A stretch of 64,000 nucleotides of DNA from positions 115,647 to 179,646 of the forward strand of contig NZ_JABBWV010000014.1 of the NCBI RefSeq assembly GCF_012999535.1, in the 5' to 3' direction. This DNA comes from Microbispora sp. H11081. Lineage in GTDB: Bacteria; Actinomycetota; Actinomycetes; Streptosporangiales; Streptosporangiaceae. The notes beneath the pieces were generated by a model. The model ran no database searches. It saw nothing but the letters and a program-made list of their open reading frames with translations, and was not told the DNA's origin. The stretch's first letter is position 1. Every line of letters begins with the position of its first letter. Positions 33,178-43,682 of the stretch are shown in pieces. Both the position numbers and the translations under genes were made by a program.

Positions 33178-33762
33178 ATGACGTCGAGTGGTCCCGAGCC
33201 CGCGCCGCCCGGCCGTACGCGCAGGGCGGACGCCTCGCGCAACGCCGCACTGCTGCTCGCCGCCGCACGCGAACTCGTCGCGGAGTCGGGGCCGGAGGTC
33301 GCGCTGGACGAGGTGGCGCGGCGAGCCGGCGTCGGCAACGCGACCCTGTATCGGCACTTCCCCACCCGCGCCGACCTGCTCGTCGCCGTGTACGCGGACG
33401 AGGTGGCGGAGTTGTGCCGCAGGGGCGCCGACCTGCCGCCGGGCCTCTCCCCGGCCGACGCGCTCTTCTCCTGGCTGGACGCGTTCGTCGTGCACGTCGC
33501 GACGAAGCGGCCGCTCGCACTCGCGGCCACGGAAGGTCCCACCGGCCGTCGTAGCGCGTTGTTCGACCAGTGGCACACCTCGATCCACGCCACCGCGTCC
33601 GACCTGCTGCGGCGGGCACAGGACGCCGGTGCCGTGCGGCCCGGACTCACCGTGACCGACCTGCTGGCCCTCGCCGGCGGCGCGGCACTCACCGGAACCG
33701 ATGTGGCCCACGCCCGGCGGCTCACCGCGCTCCTGCGCCGCGGCCTGGAAACCGGCGACTGA
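33178..33762 (+). CDS. TetR-family regulator
   Basis: About 194 residues with the TetR HTH (NAALLLAAARELVAESGPEVALDEVARRAGVGNATLYRHFPTRADLL) and a helical C-terminal domain related to the SACE_7040-type TetR_C. ATG at 33178 has AAGGGAG 5 nt upstream; an in-frame GTG lies two codons before. Binds presumably the paired palindromes between it and the divergent SnoaL-like gene. Confidence 0.9.
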   Translation: MTSSGPEPAPPGRTRRADASRNAALLLAAARELVAESGPEVALDEVARRAGVGNATLYRHFPTRADLLVAVYADEVAELCRRGADLPPGLSPADALFSWLDAFVVHVATKRPLALAATEGPTGRRSALFDQWHTSIHATASDLLRRAQDAGAVRPGLTVTDLLALAGGAALTGTDVAHARRLTALLRRGLETGD

Positions 33763-33797
33763 GGGTTCGGCTCCTTGGGCCAGAACAGGTCTGGCGA

Positions 33798-33813
33798 AAA
33801 GTGATATCACTTT
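33798..33813. promoter_or_regulatory. Perfect 16-nt palindrome AAAGTGATATCACTTT
   Basis: Fully symmetric operator directly upstream of GCTAGTGT, a likely -10 region for the SPFH operon, so it covers the -35 to -10 region. No regulator gene with an assured link lies next to it; the ribbon-helix-helix protein of the same operon is a candidate. Confidence 0.6.
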
Positions 33814-33845
33814 GCTAGTGTCGTGCTAGACACCGAGGAGAAGAC

Positions 33846-34772
33846 ATGACAGATCTGCAGATCGCCGTCGACATGCCGGCCCCCCAGACCCACGAGCGGA
33901 CGGCGCGAGCGACCGCCGGATGGCCCATGCTGATCCTGGCCCTGGTGGGCCTGCTGATCCCGGTCGCGCTGATCCCCATCGGAGCCGTCCTCGCGGCCGA
34001 GGGCAGCGTGGGCGCGGGGACGGCACTGATCGTCGCCGGGACGCTGCTCCTCCTGGCGGCCGTCGTCGTCCTCACCGGGCTCACCGCGGTCGCGCCGGGC
34101 GAGGCGCGCGTGATCCAGTTGCTCGGCCGCTACGTGGGCACGGTCCGCACGCCCGGCCTCCGGTTCGTGGCTCCCTTCACCCAGAAGCGCCGGGTGTCGA
34201 CCAGGATCCGCAACCACGAGACCGACATCACCAAGGTCAACGACGCCGACGGCAACCCGATCGAGATGGCCGCCGTGGTGGTGTGGCAGGTCGAGGACAC
34301 GGCGAAGGCCGTCTTCGAGGTCGACGACTTCGTGGAGTTCGTCGCCTTCCAGACCGAGACCGCGGTCCGGCACATCGCCGGCAGCTACCCGTACGACGGG
34401 CACGACGACATGCTGTCCCTGCGCCAGAACGCGGACGAGATCACCGGCCGCCTGTCGGCCGAGATCCAGGCCCGGGTCGCCTCCGCCGGGGTCAAGGTCA
34501 TCGAGTCGCGCATCACCCGCCTGGCGTACGCTCCCGAGATCGCGCAGGCGATGCTGCGCCGCCAGCAGGCGGGCGCGGTCGTCGCGGCCCGGCAGCGGAT
34601 CGTGGACGGCGCGGTCGGCATGGTCGAGGCCGCCCTGGCCCGCCTCGACGCGCACAACGTGATCGAACTCGACGAGGAGCGCAAGGCCACCATGGTCAGC
34701 AACCTGCTCGTCGTCCTGTGCGGCGACCGCGACGTGCAGCCCGTGGTGAACACCGGCTCCCTGTACCACTAG
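33846..34772 (+). CDS. SPFH/band-7 domain membrane protein
   Basis: 308 residues. Two N-terminal membrane helices ([25 protein letters not shown] and [22 protein letters not shown]), then the SPFH domain ([30 protein letters not shown] to [35 protein letters not shown]) with a coiled-coil end. Such proteins form ring-like membrane microdomain scaffolds. First gene of a tight operon with an RHH protein and GPP34 protein, 3 nt and 15 nt apart, behind a perfect palindrome. Confidence 0.9.
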   Translation: MTDLQIAVDMPAPQTHERTARATAGWPMLILALVGLLIPVALIPIGAVLAAEGSVGAGTALIVAGTLLLLAAVVVLTGLTAVAPGEARVIQLLGRYVGTVRTPGLRFVAPFTQKRRVSTRIRNHETDITKVNDADGNPIEMAAVVVWQVEDTAKAVFEVDDFVEFVAFQTETAVRHIAGSYPYDGHDDMLSLRQNADEITGRLSAEIQARVASAGVKVIESRITRLAYAPEIAQAMLRRQQAGAVVAARQRIVDGAVGMVEAALARLDAHNVIELDEERKATMVSNLLVVLCGDRDVQPVVNTGSLYH

Positions 34773-34775
34773 ACC

Positions 34776-35018
34776 GTGGCAAGCGAAAGAAAGAGCATCC
34801 TGCTGCGACTGGACCCCGCGGTGCACGACGCGCTGGCCCGCTGGGCCGGCGACGAACTGCGCAGCACCAACGCGCAGATCGAGTTCCTGCTGCGCCGGGC
34901 GCTGTCGGAGGCGGGACGGCTCCCGGGCAACGCCGCTCGCATCCCCCGGCGCGGCCGGCCCGCCAAGAAGGAGACCCCGGCTCCGGAATCCCCCGCCGCC
35001 GGCCCACCCGACGACTGA
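34776..35018 (+). CDS. Ribbon-helix-helix (Arc-like) protein
   Basis: 80 residues. RKSILLRLDPAVHDALARWAGDELRSTNAQIEFLLRRALSEAG is an Arc/MetJ-type DNA-binding fold; the tail is basic then Pro-rich (RRGRPAKKE). Lies between the SPFH and GPP34 genes without gaps, GTG start 3 nt after the SPFH stop. It may be the operon's own repressor or a factor tethering the microdomain to DNA. Confidence 0.82.
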   Translation: MASERKSILLRLDPAVHDALARWAGDELRSTNAQIEFLLRRALSEAGRLPGNAARIPRRGRPAKKETPAPESPAAGPPDD

Positions 35019-35033
35019 GAGGAGGGCGGTCCC

Positions 35034-35660
35034 GTGGACGTCCCCGGTTCCCTGACGGCCCAGCTCTATCTCCTGGCCTACGACCCCCGCAAGGAGCGGG
35101 TGGTGACGAACTACCGCCTCCCCTACCTGCTGCGCGCGGCCGCGCTCACCGATCTGCTGCTCATGGGCCGGATCGCCGACGACGACGGCAAGGTCCGCGT
35201 GGTGTCGAAGGACCGGCTCGGCGACCCGGTCCTCGACGGCCTGCTCCACCAGCTCGCGGAGTCGGGGCCCCGCCCGTGGCGGCACTGGATCGGCAAGGAC
35301 GGCCGGGCCACCGTCCGGGCGGTCCGGGACGAGCTGGAGATGCGCCGCTGGGTCAGGGTGGAGCTGCGCCAGCCGTTCCTGATCTTCAACAGGAGCGCCG
35401 TCCGCGTACGCGACACGCGGGTGGTGAAGCGCCTCGCGGCGCGGGTGGCCGGCGCCCTCTCCGGGCCGGTGTCCCGGATCGGCGACCGCGACGCGGCCCT
35501 CGTCGGGCTGGCCGCCGCGGCGGATCTCGGCACGGTGCTCCCGCGCGCGAAACAGCGGGCGCACAAGCGGCGCATCGAGCAGCTGACAGAACGCGGCGGC
35601 CCGGCGGCGGCCGCCCTGCGCAAGGTCATCCAGCAGGCCCGCGGCGCGAGCGGCGGCTGA
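35034..35660 (+). CDS. GPP34/GOLPH3-like phosphoinositide-binding-type protein
   Basis: 208 residues matching the GPP34 layout: LTAQLYLLAYDPRKERVVTNYRLPYLLRAAALTDLLLMGRI, then KDRLGDPVLDGLLHQLAE, WIGK, and LAAAADLGTVLPRAKQRAHKRRIEQL. In eukaryotes GOLPH3 binds PI4P on Golgi membranes; bacterial members are unexplained but probably bind anionic lipids. GTG with GAGAGGAGGG. Linked to a SPFH scaffold, so a membrane-domain adaptor role is inferred. Confidence 0.88.
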   Translation: MDVPGSLTAQLYLLAYDPRKERVVTNYRLPYLLRAAALTDLLLMGRIADDDGKVRVVSKDRLGDPVLDGLLHQLAESGPRPWRHWIGKDGRATVRAVRDELEMRRWVRVELRQPFLIFNRSAVRVRDTRVVKRLAARVAGALSGPVSRIGDRDAALVGLAAAADLGTVLPRAKQRAHKRRIEQLTERGGPAAAALRKVIQQARGASGG

Positions 35661-35687
35661 GCCCGCCCGCCGGCCGCGCGGGCCCGG

Positions 35688-36335
35688 TCATCGCCGGCAG
35701 GTGCGGAGCATGTTGAGCAGGGCCACCTTCTCCTTCTTGGTGACGAAGAGCCGGTAGTGGCGCTTCACGGTGATCCAGGAGGTCGCGTAACGGCACCAGT
35801 AGGCGCGGCGCGGCGGACGCCAGCTCTGCGGGCCCTGACCTCCCTTGGCCATGTTGACGGAGTGGCTCACCACGACCAGTTCCGGACGGGTGAGGTCGTT
35901 GGCGAACGCGCGCCGCTTCGCCTGGCTCCACCGCTTGGCGCCGGAGCGCCAGGCGTACGCCAGGGGAACGACGTGGTCGACGTCGGTCTGCTTCACGCTC
36001 TTCAGCACCTTGCCGTCGTACGGGCTGTACCAGACGCCCTTCACGGCCTGGCAGGCGGCGTTCCTGCGCACTCCCCGGCCCTGGCGGGCGAGGACCACCT
36101 CCCGCGCGTCGCATGTCCCCTTGTGGTGCGCCCATCGCGGCTGGAACCGCTGGTGGCTGTACCCGCGGATCGACAGCGGCTTGGCGACCTTCAGCTGATC
36201 CAGCATGCGACGGGCCCGCGATCCGGTGTCGGCCGCGGCCTGCGGGGCGAGCACGACGGCGGTGACGGGGAGGAGCAGACAGGAGAGCGCGGCGACCCGG
36301 AGCGTGCGATGCAGGTAGATCATGGTTACAGCCAT
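35688..36335 (-). CDS. Secreted HNH-family endonuclease (DUF1524-type)
   Basis: 215 residues: signal peptide (LSCLLLPVTAVVLAPQAAADT), then DVDHVVPLAYAWRSGA, FANDLTRPELVVVSHSVNMAKGGQGPQSWRPP and YWCRYATSWITVKRHYRL. This is the exported actinobacterial HNH/DUF1524 nuclease family (His of DHVVPL, Asn of SVNMAKG are the metal and catalytic residues). Likely degrades extracellular DNA for nutrients. Start: ATG at 36335 with GGGGAA; a second ATG is 4 codons in. Monocistronic. Confidence 0.88.
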   Translation of the reverse strand: MAVTMIYLHRTLRVAALSCLLLPVTAVVLAPQAAADTGSRARRMLDQLKVAKPLSIRGYSHQRFQPRWAHHKGTCDAREVVLARQGRGVRRNAACQAVKGVWYSPYDGKVLKSVKQTDVDHVVPLAYAWRSGAKRWSQAKRRAFANDLTRPELVVVSHSVNMAKGGQGPQSWRPPRRAYWCRYATSWITVKRHYRLFVTKKEKVALLNMLRTCRR

Positions 36336-36382
36336 ACCAAAATTCCCCACCCAGCGTGACGATACGCGTAGATCCGGGTGAC

Positions 36383-36419
36383 GGCCCGCGGGCGGTGGCG
36401 CTCGCGGCGCCCGCGGGCC
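36383..36419. other. Strong hairpin in the divergent region between nuclease and propeller protein
   Basis: Perfect 12-bp stem GGCCCGCGGGCG/CGCCCGCGGGCC with a 13-nt loop. It sits upstream of both flanking genes, so it does not terminate either. Perhaps a relic terminator of a lost gene, or a leader structure. Confidence 0.5.
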
Positions 36420-36541
36420 ATGCCTGCCGGCCGGCGTGCCGATGTCGCGCGCCGCCGCCCGAGGGTGGCCGCGACCAGCACCGGGGGTAATCCGGCACTT
36501 GATACACGAACATTCTTGGGATCTCCGGCATCTCACCCGGC

Positions 36542-37495
36542 ATGAGACTGCGCATTGCCCTCACGGCACTGCTGCTAACCGCCGTGCCGCTGACCGTCGT
36601 GCCTTTGGCCGTCGTGCCTTTGGCCGCACGGCCCGCAGCGGCGGCCACGCCCGTCACGATCGCGTACGCGCAGCGGACGCAGGCGTGGGAACTGGTGCTG
36701 ACCGACGGACAGGTGGTGCGGGTGCCGGAGGCGCTCGCCGTGGCGCCCAAGGACACCGTCAACGCAGGCGCGCAGGCGCCGTTCCTGATCAGCGGAGACG
36801 GCCGGCATTACTTCTACTACCGCAGGTCGGACGGGCTGTTCGTCACGCGCGCCCTCGGCGGCAGGGAGAAGGTGGTGTCGCGGCAGATCACGGCGGCCTC
36901 CATCGACGAGGAGTGGCCGCTGGTGTCGGACGACGGCGGCTGGGTGGTCACCACAACCTCGGCGCCGGGAATGGGGGTCTTCGTGGACCTGCGGACCGGC
37001 AGGACGTATCCTCCGCCCCGAGGGGCGGACGCCTGGGGGTTCGCCGGATTCAGCCCGGACGGCAAGCGGCTGCTGCTGACAGGGGATCGGGTGACGGTGT
37101 TCGACCGTGGGCTGGGTGTCCGGCTGCGGCTGAAGACGCGCCTGTCGCCGATGGCGCTGGCGAACGACTACCGCACGGCGGCGGTGCCCGTCGGCACTTG
37201 GCCGAGATATCGCGCGTTCCGCCTGCTCGACCTGCGCACCGGGCACGCGAGCCGCGCGGTGACCGTGCGGTTGCCCCGCGGCCGGTACATCGACGACCTC
37301 GACTTCGACCGGACCGGACGCGTGATCGTCCGGTCGAAGACCACGACGGGCGTGGCGGTCTACCGGGTCTCCAAGGCCACCGGCAAGGCGACGCTGCTGC
37401 GGACGGTCGCCAGGCCCGGCGCGAAGGTCTGGGTGCTGCCGGGAGACAGCGCGTACGAGCCGTGGACGGAACGGACGAGCAAATCGTCCCGGTGA
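36542..37495 (+). CDS. Secreted beta-propeller-like protein
   Basis: 317 residues. Signal peptide with a repeated VPLTVVPLAVVPLA segment (15-nt tandem DNA repeats), then blade-like repeats with SPDGKRLLL, SGDGRHYFYY, SDDGGWVVTT, RYIDDLDFDRTGRVIV. WD40/TolB-like propeller scaffolds bind ligands or partners outside the cell; no enzyme motif seen. No convincing ribosome site; start set by the signal peptide. 57 nt before a second secreted repeat protein on the same strand. Confidence 0.7.
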   Translation: MRLRIALTALLLTAVPLTVVPLAVVPLAARPAAAATPVTIAYAQRTQAWELVLTDGQVVRVPEALAVAPKDTVNAGAQAPFLISGDGRHYFYYRRSDGLFVTRALGGREKVVSRQITAASIDEEWPLVSDDGGWVVTTTSAPGMGVFVDLRTGRTYPPPRGADAWGFAGFSPDGKRLLLTGDRVTVFDRGLGVRLRLKTRLSPMALANDYRTAAVPVGTWPRYRAFRLLDLRTGHASRAVTVRLPRGRYIDDLDFDRTGRVIVRSKTTTGVAVYRVSKATGKATLLRTVARPGAKVWVLPGDSAYEPWTERTSKSSR

Positions 37496-37552
37496 CGAAG
37501 TGAACGGATCGCCCCGGCCGGACGTCATCCTCATGACAGAAGGGGAGGCGTT

Positions 37553-38644
37553 GTGCGTACCGCGTTCGTCTCGGGAATGACAGTGCTCGCGCTGGCGTGC
37601 GCGCCCGCCGTGGCGGCCTCCGGCGGGACCCGCCAGGACGGCAGTGCGGGCGAGAGCGCCGCGGCCTGGCGGCTGGCGAGGGTGAACACCCTGCCCGGTG
37701 ACGACGTGCTCGACGACGTGACGGTCCTGGGCGACGGGTCGGTGTGGGCCGCCGGTCACCGGGTCGTGAACGGGAGGATGCGGGGCCTCGTCCAGAGGTA
37801 TGACGGCCGGTCCTGGAAGGTGATCCCCGGCGCCCCGTCGTACGAGCTGAACGCGGTGACGGCCACCTCGAACCGCAACGTGTGGGTCTTCGGCCACGGC
37901 AAGGCCGCCCGGTGGAACGGCCGCGCGTGGACCACCCTCTCGCTGGGCGGCGCGTTCTCGGCGACGGACGCCGACGCGACGGGCGCGAGGGACGTCTGGG
38001 CGGTGGCCGGGTCCTCGACGTCGGCCAGGCACTGGACGGGGTCCTCATGGCGCAGCGTGCGGCTGCCGGCCCGCGCCGCCGCCGTCGACGCGTACAAAGC
38101 CGGGGACGCCTGGGCGGCGGGGAGCAGGGGCGACCGCCCCGCGGTCATGCGATGGAACGGGAAATCCTGGGCGCTCATGCCCACCCCCGCGATCACGCTT
38201 CCCGCTCCCGGCGCCTCCGCCTACCTCAACGACATCGCCGTCCTGGGCCCCCGGAACGTGTGGGCCGTCGGCGGTGTCACCTGGGAGGGCGCGAACGACG
38301 AGGGTGACGACGTCACCTACAACCGCACCCTGGTCATGCGCTGGAACGGCACGTCGTGGGTCGCCTCGGTCGGCGCCGCCAACGCGCAGCCGTACACGGA
38401 GGTGGAGCCCGACGGCAGCGGCGGCGTGTGGGTCGTGCAGGGCAGCTGGAACCCCGCCCTGTGGCAGGTCACGGGCTCGGCGTGGCGGAGCGTCCCGCTC
38501 CCCCGGAAGGCGGGCACAGAAGCCGTCCTGTTCTCCATCGCGCGCAGGCCGGGCACGGCCACGCTCTGGGGTGCGGGCTTCACCGTGCCGCAGGGCGACC
38601 CCGACGACCCCTCGGCCAACGGCGCGTTCTGGCGTACGCGCTGA
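37553..38644 (+). CDS. Secreted repeat protein with W-x-G-x-x-W motifs (propeller-like)
   Basis: 363 residues with a signal peptide (MRTAFVSGMTVLALACAPAVAASG). Five repeats each end in an aromatic cluster: YDGRSWKV, WNGRAWTT, WTGSSWRS, WNGKSWAL, WNGTSWVA, each preceded by a VWAxG-type strand (DVWAVAG, NVWAVGG). This fits a beta-propeller of Kelch/tectonin-like form. Exported, no catalytic motif. GTG start with GGGGAGG. May be paired with the upstream propeller protein. Confidence 0.72.
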   Translation: MRTAFVSGMTVLALACAPAVAASGGTRQDGSAGESAAAWRLARVNTLPGDDVLDDVTVLGDGSVWAAGHRVVNGRMRGLVQRYDGRSWKVIPGAPSYELNAVTATSNRNVWVFGHGKAARWNGRAWTTLSLGGAFSATDADATGARDVWAVAGSSTSARHWTGSSWRSVRLPARAAAVDAYKAGDAWAAGSRGDRPAVMRWNGKSWALMPTPAITLPAPGASAYLNDIAVLGPRNVWAVGGVTWEGANDEGDDVTYNRTLVMRWNGTSWVASVGAANAQPYTEVEPDGSGGVWVVQGSWNPALWQVTGSAWRSVPLPRKAGTEAVLFSIARRPGTATLWGAGFTVPQGDPDDPSANGAFWRTR

Positions 38645-39019
38645 CCGGCTCGTCCGCGAACCCGGCCGCGCCCAGTCCCGAGTGCCCGGCCCTCTCGCCT
38701 GACGTACGCCGGTAGGCCGCCCGGACGAGCGCCGGCGCGGCGTCGCGGGCTCTCCCGGCGGTGCTCGTACCAGGTGTGACGAGCAGCGCGTTCTCCCGTT
38801 CATAACGCGCTGACCTGCGAGCATTGCACGATTGATCCCTTTTGTGCGCCGACTGTCCCTTTATGCACCCTTTACTCCCACATGGGCGAGTTGGTAGTTT
38901 CCATGTCCTGCGGCAGCGGCGCACCCCCAATGCGCCGTCGTCGCGAACCGGCCCCGCCGTGTTTGACAACGACCATCCACTGTCACCGCCGCCACGTCCT
39001 CTCCACCCCCCGGGGCGCC
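38645..39019. other. Gene-free region before the c-di-AMP riboswitch
   Basis: No gene supported. A TTGACA at 38963-38968 may be the -35 box for the riboswitch transcript, but no clear -10 box follows at 17 nt. Confidence 0.35.
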
Positions 39020-39170
39020 GGTGATGCCGAATCCGTGCGGCAAGGAGGCACGGAGCCGGGGAACCAGCCGACCTTCGACGAAGGTCCGGGGTGAATCGGC
39101 GCGCGAGCGCCGTAGGGCGGCTTCCCTGCCCGAATCCGTCAGCTAACCCGGCAGGCGCAAGCGGAAGACC
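39020..39170 (+). ncRNA. ydaO-type c-di-AMP riboswitch
   Basis: The leader has the conserved ydaO/yuaA landmarks in order: GCCGAATCCGTG, CCGGGGAACCA, GGGGTGAATCG, CGTAGGG, TTCCCTGCCCGAATCCGTCAG, CTAACCCGGCAGGC and GGAAGA. In actinobacteria this RNA precedes cell-wall hydrolase genes, switching them off when cyclic di-AMP is high; here it precedes the NlpC/P60 gene by 13 nt. Transcription or translation control cannot be told, but the AAGGAGA site lies right at its 3' end. Confidence 0.92.
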
Positions 39171-39183
39171 CAAGGAGAGCCCC

Positions 39184-39906
39184 CTGTCCGCCAACCCCGC
39201 CACCCTGTCCCACGTCGTCCGCCTCACGATGAGCGGCGTCGCGCTCACCGCCTTCGCGGTGGCCGTCCCCGCCCTGCCCGCGGCCGCCGCGCCGGGAACG
39301 ACCCCCGAGCCGCAGCCCGTCCCCCCGGTCCCACCCCAGCCCGTCGCGACGGAAACCGCCCAGGTCACCACCCCACCGGCCACCCCACCGGCTACCACGC
39401 CCGTCACCGCACCAACCGCAGCGCCGATCACCACGCCGACCACCGCGCCGACCGCAGCGCCGACCACCGCGCTGGCGTTCCGTGCTGCCAGGGCCGCCCG
39501 GAACGCCGCCGCAAACGAGAAGCTCGCCAAGTCCGCTCTCCAGCAGGAGAAGGCCAAGCGCGCCATCGAGGTGGCGAAGAGGCAACTCGGCGACCCCTAC
39601 GTGTGGGGCGCCACCGGCCCGAGCGCGTTCGACTGCTCCGGGCTGGTCCAGTTCGCCTGGCGCAAGGCCGGAGTCAAGCTGCCGCGCACCACGTGGTCGA
39701 TGCTCGGCGCCGTCAAGAAGAAGGTCTCCCTGGCCCGCCTCAAACCCGGCGACCTCGTCTTCACCGGCGGCGGCGGCCACGTGGGCATCTACATCGGGAA
39801 CAAGAAGGTGATCAACGCCCCCCACAGCGGCGCGGTCGTCCGCGTCGACAGTCTCAAGGGCTACTGGAAGAGAGGCTTCCTCACGGCTGTACGCCCGGGC
39901 GTCTGA
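39184..39906 (+). CDS. Secreted NlpC/P60 peptidoglycan endopeptidase (CTG start)
   Basis: 240 residues. Export signal in VRLTMSGVALTAFAVAVPALPAAAAPG, a Pro/Thr/Ala-rich spacer, a short helix (AANEKLAKSALQQEKAKRAIEVAKR), then the NlpC/P60 domain with catalytic DCSGLVQFAW (Cys), GGHVGIYIG (His) and a third polar residue in INAPHSG. Cuts peptide stems in the wall. AAGGAGA sits 5 nt before CTG at 39184, the only frame-consistent position; next in-frame ATG is 15 codons down in the signal peptide. So initiation at CTG is likely. Controlled by the c-di-AMP riboswitch. Confidence 0.85.
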   Translation: MSANPATLSHVVRLTMSGVALTAFAVAVPALPAAAAPGTTPEPQPVPPVPPQPVATETAQVTTPPATPPATTPVTAPTAAPITTPTTAPTAAPTTALAFRAARAARNAAANEKLAKSALQQEKAKRAIEVAKRQLGDPYVWGATGPSAFDCSGLVQFAWRKAGVKLPRTTWSMLGAVKKKVSLARLKPGDLVFTGGGGHVGIYIGNKKVINAPHSGAVVRVDSLKGYWKRGFLTAVRPGV

Positions 39907-40001
39907 CACCGGGCGCGAAGACGCCTATCCCCGGCGGGGACGGCCCGGCGCGTGCCGCCGCCCGTCTCCGCCGGGACGCCCAGGTCCTGGCCGGGAGGGG
40001 T

Positions 40002-40652
40002 TCAGAGCGGGCGGACGGCGTCGACGTAGTACAGCACCGGCCCCACCGTGCCTGTCCTCTCGATACGGAGGCCGGCGCCGGGGACCAGTTCGGCGAGCGT
40101 TTCCGGCATGGTCGGCCGCATGGCAGGACCGGCCACCAGGGCCGCGAGACGGGCGAAGAGACGGTTGGCCGGCGGCCGGAACTCGGCGATCAGCAGGCGT
40201 CCGCCCGGCCGCAGCACGCGGAACATCTCGCCCATCGCGGCGCCGCGGGCGGAGACGGGCATGTGGTGCACGGCGAAGCTGGAGACCACGATGTCGAACG
40301 ACGCGTCGGGGAAAGGCAGTTCCTGTCCCTCGCCCGCCTGGTAGGAGCAGTTGCCCGGCGAGCGCCGGCGGGCGTGACCGATCATCGCCGGTGACGGGTC
40401 GACGCCGGTCACCCGTCCTTCGGACCCCACGAGAGGAGCCAGCAGCCGGGTCAGATAGCCGGTGCCGCAGCCGACGTCGAGAATTCGATGGCCCGCTGCC
40501 GCGCCCGACAACAGGGCGAGACGCTCGTAGACGCTGCGGCGGCGGCCGAGAAAACCGATTTCCACCAGCGCCTCATAACGCCGCGGGTAATCGATTGTGC
40601 CGCCCCCGCCGTCGTGCTTCGCGTGACCATGCAAAAGCTTTTCCCCGTCCAC
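40002..40652 (-). CDS. SAM-dependent methyltransferase (UbiE/Methyltransf_11 type)
   Basis: 216 residues: ILDVGCGTGYLTRLLAPL (motif I), VTGVDPSPAMI, FDIVVSSFAVHHMP, RPGGRLLIAEF. GTG chosen since AAGGAGC precedes it; the frame is open further upstream but overlaps the divergent TetR gene. Target small molecule unknown. Probably repressed by the TetR protein encoded back to back. Confidence 0.85.
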   Translation of the reverse strand: MDGEKLLHGHAKHDGGGGTIDYPRRYEALVEIGFLGRRRSVYERLALLSGAAAGHRILDVGCGTGYLTRLLAPLVGSEGRVTGVDPSPAMIGHARRRSPGNCSYQAGEGQELPFPDASFDIVVSSFAVHHMPVSARGAAMGEMFRVLRPGGRLLIAEFRPPANRLFARLAALVAGPAMRPTMPETLAELVPGAGLRIERTGTVGPVLYYVDAVRPL

Positions 40653-40663
40653 TTGACTGCTCC

Positions 40664-40677
40664 TTGTTCCGAAACAA
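40664..40677. promoter_or_regulatory. Inverted repeat between methyltransferase and TetR genes
   Basis: TTGTTCCGAAACAA has 5-bp arms TTGTT/AACAA; CCGAA at its right half pairs also with TTCGG at 40682-40686. Possible TetR operator; overlaps the leader of the methyltransferase. Confidence 0.4.
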
Positions 40678-40767
40678 TGTGTTCGGTTATAAATGGTCGT
40701 TCGCGGCCGCGAAGCGGTCAACAAGCAGATCCGGCAGGCTGTGCCGTACGGAACAGGAGGGGGGAAG

Positions 40768-41400
40768 GTGTCCGGAAACCCACGGCGGGAAAGCTCCGAC
40801 CGCCGGGTGCGGCGCACCCGGCGGGCCGTTCAGCAGGCGTTGACAGAGCTCATCTTGGAGAAGGGTTACGAGACGATCAGCGTCACGGATCTGATCAATC
40901 GCGCGAACGTCGGCCGCTCGACCTTCTACGCGCATTTCACGGACAAACAAGATGTGCTGTTCAGCAACCTCGACGAACTCTCTGACCTTCTTCGTCTTTC
41001 TCCGGCGGCCACGCCGGACACCCTTTTCGCCTTCAGCCTGCCGATGTTCGAGCACGTCCAGGAGCGCGGTCGCCTGCTGCGGGCGCTCCTCGGACGGCGT
41101 GGCAGCACCGCCGTGGTGGCGCGCGGGGAACGGATCATAGCCGCGACCGTCCGAGACGAACTGCTGGCGCGACTCCCCCCGGGCAGCGGACCGCCGGCTT
41201 CGCTCGATCTCGTGGTGACCTGCGTCGTCGGGGCGTTCATGGCCCTGCTGCGCAGGTGGGCGGACGGCGAGGTGGCCGCCACGCCCACCGAGATGGACGC
41301 GGCGTTCCGGGCAGTGGTGATGCCCGGCGTGGAGAGGGAACTCGCCGCCGTCCACGCCTTGGGCGATTCGTCCCCTGCTGGCTACGGACCTCCTCGCTGA
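40768..41400 (+). CDS. TetR-family regulator
   Basis: 210 residues. HTH region RRAVQQALTELILEKGYETISVTDLINRANVGRSTFYAHFTDKQDVLF, a TetR_C33-like helical ligand domain, C-terminal ADGEVAATPTEMDAAF. GTG with AGGAGGGGGGAAG. Frame continues upstream without family similarity. Divergent from the methyltransferase. Confidence 0.9.
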   Translation: MSGNPRRESSDRRVRRTRRAVQQALTELILEKGYETISVTDLINRANVGRSTFYAHFTDKQDVLFSNLDELSDLLRLSPAATPDTLFAFSLPMFEHVQERGRLLRALLGRRGSTAVVARGERIIAATVRDELLARLPPGSGPPASLDLVVTCVVGAFMALLRRWADGEVAATPTEMDAAFRAVVMPGVERELAAVHALGDSSPAGYGPPR

Positions 41401-41479
41401 ACGTGCTCCCGCACGCGGCGGCGGCCGAGAAAGCGGCCGCCTGTGCCGGGACGGCGGCTCGACGCCCGGAAAGGGAAAA

Positions 41480-41507
41480 CCTCCGGCCGGGCGATGCCGG
41501 CCGGAGG
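41480..41507. terminator. Bidirectional hairpin terminator
   Basis: Perfect 11-bp stem CCTCCGGCCGG/CCGGCCGGAGG with a 6-nt loop between the convergent TetR and GH62 genes. Confidence 0.7.
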
Positions 41508-41531
41508 TCTCAGGAGCCCTGGGTCACGTCG

Positions 41532-43301
<1,770 letters not shown>

Positions 43302-43496
43302 TCATCCGCAATCCCGGGCTCCTCTCCCTCTGGGCTACTCGATGTGCGATGGTGCGGCGGAGCGACACGACAGGGCGGGGCCACGCGTCAAGAACGCCGT
43401 TCCTTCCGCCGCCGGCCACGCACGGGTGCCGCCGCAGTGGCGCGCAGCCGGGGACCGCCTCCGATCATGGAGACCCTCCTTTCCGGGGCCGACGCG

Positions 43497-43510
43497 TGTT
43501 AGCGCTCACA
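43497..43510. promoter_or_regulatory. Operator palindrome TGTTAGCGCTCACA (copy 2)
   Basis: Same 14-nt motif as copy 1 with one changed base. Midway in the gene-free region. Confidence 0.6.
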
Positions 43511-43682
43511 TCTCACGACGCAGGATGCTGCTACACAGATCCCGATGCCGGTGATACTGGCGGAGCCAACTAGGACTCATCGGCCGCGTCAAGAGGACGG
43601 CGAGAGGGCGGCGGCGCTTCGGACGTCTGGAACGCATCCATCTGGCATTACCGATCCCACCGCACCGCTCGCGATACCGGCC

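Noticed and set aside
38580..39566. Reverse frame of 328 codons
   Set aside because: Antisense to the riboswitch and NlpC/P60 gene; Val/Gly-rich shadow of the Pro/Thr linker.
39907..40001. Possible terminator after NlpC/P60
   Set aside because: Only short, interrupted stems; no convincing hairpin.
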